This document shows positions 62,618 through 64,000 of a stretch of 64,000 bases of DNA, one piece after another. Positions within the stretch are counted from its first letter, which is position 1; each line of letters starts with the position of its first letter. The translations under genes and the position numbers were made by a program. Below the pieces are notes generated by a model that was given only the letters and a program-made list of their open reading frames with translations, had not been told where the DNA came from and did no database searches. The stretch spans positions 977,501 through 1,041,500 of the forward strand of contig NZ_CP039268.1 of assembly GCF_009664085.1 (NCBI RefSeq). Direction: 5' to 3'. Source of the DNA: Thermochromatium tepidum ATCC 43061 (GTDB lineage: Bacteria; Pseudomonadota; Gammaproteobacteria; Chromatiales; Chromatiaceae).

Positions 62618-64000
62618 GGATTGTGCGGCATCGGCGGCCTTGGGTGATGCTCTCGCTGGCGCTTGGGTTGCTCGGTGCCGCACCGTCCGAGGCGATCGAG
62701 CTAGAGGTCAGGGTCGAGGGGCTCCAAGGCGAGCTCGAGGCCAATGTCCTGGCGTTCCTGAGCATCCACAACGAGCGCGCCGAGACCGATCTGACCGCTG
62801 CGCGCATCGAGGCCCTGCATCGTCGCGCGCCGGATCAGATCCGCACGGCGCTTGCGCCCTTTGGATTCTATCGCGTCAAGATCGAGGATCGGCTCGAACC
62901 CCCGGCCGCTGCCTCAGGGACCTGGCGCGCCTACTATCGGATCGAGCCGGGTGAGCCGGTACGGATCGCTCGGGTCGATTATCGGATCACGGGTGAGGGC
63001 GCGACCGATCCGGTCTTTCCCAAGACCTTCCCCATGAAGGTCGGCGATGTACTGTTGCACGCCGTCTACGAGCAGGCCAAGTCCGACCTGCGCCATGCGG
63101 CCACCTCGGCCGGCTATCTCGACTATCGGCTCGATCGCCATCAGGTGCTCATCGATCTCCAGGCCTATGAGGCGCAGGTGTTCTTCTATCTGGAGACAGG
63201 TCCGCAATACCGTCTCGGCGCGGTGCGCTTCAAACAGGATCTACTCGACGAGGGGTTGCTGCGCCGCTATGTCCATTTCAAGCCTGGCGAGGTCTATAAC
63301 CCGGACGTCCTGCTCGGGCTCCAGGGACGTCTACTCAGCAGCGAGTATTACAGCGATATCGAGATCATCCCGCTCAAGGACGAGGTCGACGCCGACAACC
63401 GGGTGCCGATCGAGGTCGTGGCCCAGCGCAACAAGGCCAACGAGTATCGGATCGGTCTGGGCTTTGCTACCGATGTCGGGCCGCGTCTGACCCTGGACTA
63501 TCGCCGCCGCTATCTCACATCCCAGGGCGACAAGCTGCGCACCGAACTGAATCTGTCACCCGCGCTCTCGCAGTGGGATCTGGACTATCGCCTCCCGATC
63601 CAAGACCCGACCCGCGACTATATCCTCGTCAAACCGGTCGTGGCCTACTATGACAAGGCCATATTCCAGGGCTGGGCGCACAGTCTCCAGGTCGCGCACT
63701 CGACCCTGAGCCCGGGCGGTTGGCGACGCAACCTGGGCCTCGATTATAGCTATGAGGATCTCAGCCTCAACGAGGCCCCCCTGGAGGCGACGAGCGAACT
63801 GGCCCTCAGCGTCTCCTGGTCCAAGACGGTTGCAGACGACCCTATCTTGACCAACGATGGCTATCGGATCACCTACAGCCTGGTCGGATCCGTGCAGGGG
63901 CTGATCTCAGAGGCGTCCTATCTGAGCGGGCAGGTGCGGTTCAAGTGGGTGCGACGCTTTGCGCCCAACTATCGCTTGCTCACCCGCGCCGATCTGGGTG
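62614..64000 (+). CDS. tamA: TamA-type outer membrane assembly factor, N-terminal part
   Basis: The first 462 residues of a BamA/TamA-family protein that runs off the right edge. A signal peptide (PWVMLSLALGLLGAAPSEA) is followed by three POTRA-like repeats: VRVEGLQGELEANVLAFLSI (about 33), RIARVDYRITGEGATDPVFP (about 110) and RLGAVRFKQDLLDEGLLRRY (about 200). The start of the 16-strand beta-barrel follows (NEYRIGLGFATDVGPRLTLDY, about 280 onward). TamA works with TamB in placing autotransporters and in lipid transport. A tamB gene would be expected to the right, outside the window. Confidence 0.92.
   Translation, partial: MRIVRHRRPWVMLSLALGLLGAAPSEAIELEVRVEGLQGELEANVLAFLSIHNERAETDLTAARIEALHRRAPDQIRTALAPFGFYRVKIEDRLEPPAAASGTWRAYYRIEPGEPVRIARVDYRITGEGATDPVFPKTFPMKVGDVLLHAVYEQAKSDLRHAATSAGYLDYRLDRHQVLIDLQAYEAQVFFYLETGPQYRLGAVRFKQDLLDEGLLRRYVHFKPGEVYNPDVLLGLQGRLLSSEYYSDIEIIPLKDEVDADNRVPIEVVAQRNKANEYRIGLGFATDVGPRLTLDYRRRYLTSQGDKLRTELNLSPALSQWDLDYRLPIQDPTRDYILVKPVVAYYDKAIFQGWAHSLQVAHSTLSPGGWRRNLGLDYSYEDLSLNEAPLEATSELALSVSWSKTVADDPILTNDGYRITYSLVGSVQGLISEASYLSGQVRFKWVRRFAPNYRLLTRADLG

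Noticed and set aside
1-64000. CRISPR arrays, rRNA genes, prophage or integrase genes, riboswitches
   Set aside because: No spaced direct repeats, rRNA segments, integrase motifs or recognisable aptamer sequences were seen.

Overview
The window is GC-rich chromosomal DNA from a gammaproteobacterium, most likely a purple sulfur bacterium of the Chromatiaceae. The pointers are a gene for a Tyr/Trp/Gly/Pro-rich exported protein of sulfur-globule-protein type (61113-61442), classic gammaproteobacterial gene orders (def-fmt-rsmB-DUF4390-ntrY-ntrX-trkA; dprA-smg-topA) and two-component/c-di-GMP genes typical of the group. The genus cannot be fixed from the sequence alone. Genes are packed tightly and many neighbours overlap by ATGA.

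Layout. 1-5.7 kb: end of an EamA transporter, dusA, then a five-domain sensor (AmiC-like ligand domain, PAS, GGDEF, EAL, BLUF) and a CheX-like DUF3334 protein. 5.8-10.4 kb: a DUF2934 protein with a histone-like tail, two tandem GH57 glycoside hydrolases and a DUF2333 membrane protein. 10.5-18.9 kb (minus strand): translation start/peptide maturation genes, rsmB, DUF4390, the NtrYX two-component pair and trkA. 19-24.3 kb (plus): LysM protein, dprA, smg, topA. 24.4-33.5 kb (minus): L,D-transpeptidase, RlmI-type methyltransferase, polyphosphate:AMP phosphotransferase, TRAP transporter M and Q subunits next to a PleD-like diguanylate cyclase, mepA and ffh. 33.6-36.5 kb (plus): ypjD, tRNA-Lys(UUU) with its terminator, DAHP synthase, and a DUF4124 protein.

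36.6-47.3 kb (minus) is the accessory-looking part. It holds mtgA, a BatD/BatC pair without MoxR or VWA partners, and a compact eight-gene operon. The operon runs: a TerD domain fused to a membrane segment, two exported coiled-coil proteins, an ExbB/TolQ-like channel protein, two different ExbD-like proteins that both keep the membrane aspartate, an exported repeat protein and a membrane protein. I cannot match this operon to a named system, and it is the main candidate for something undescribed.

47.3-64 kb: DUF1840, glnS, a uracil-DNA glycosylase, pgl, a response regulator anchored by a C-terminal membrane helix, a retropepsin-like protein, a REP-type inverted repeat, dnaE, a secreted Cys-containing protein, polA, a decayed TnpB transposon remnant, the sulfur globule protein gene, glk, and the start of tamA, which runs off the right edge.
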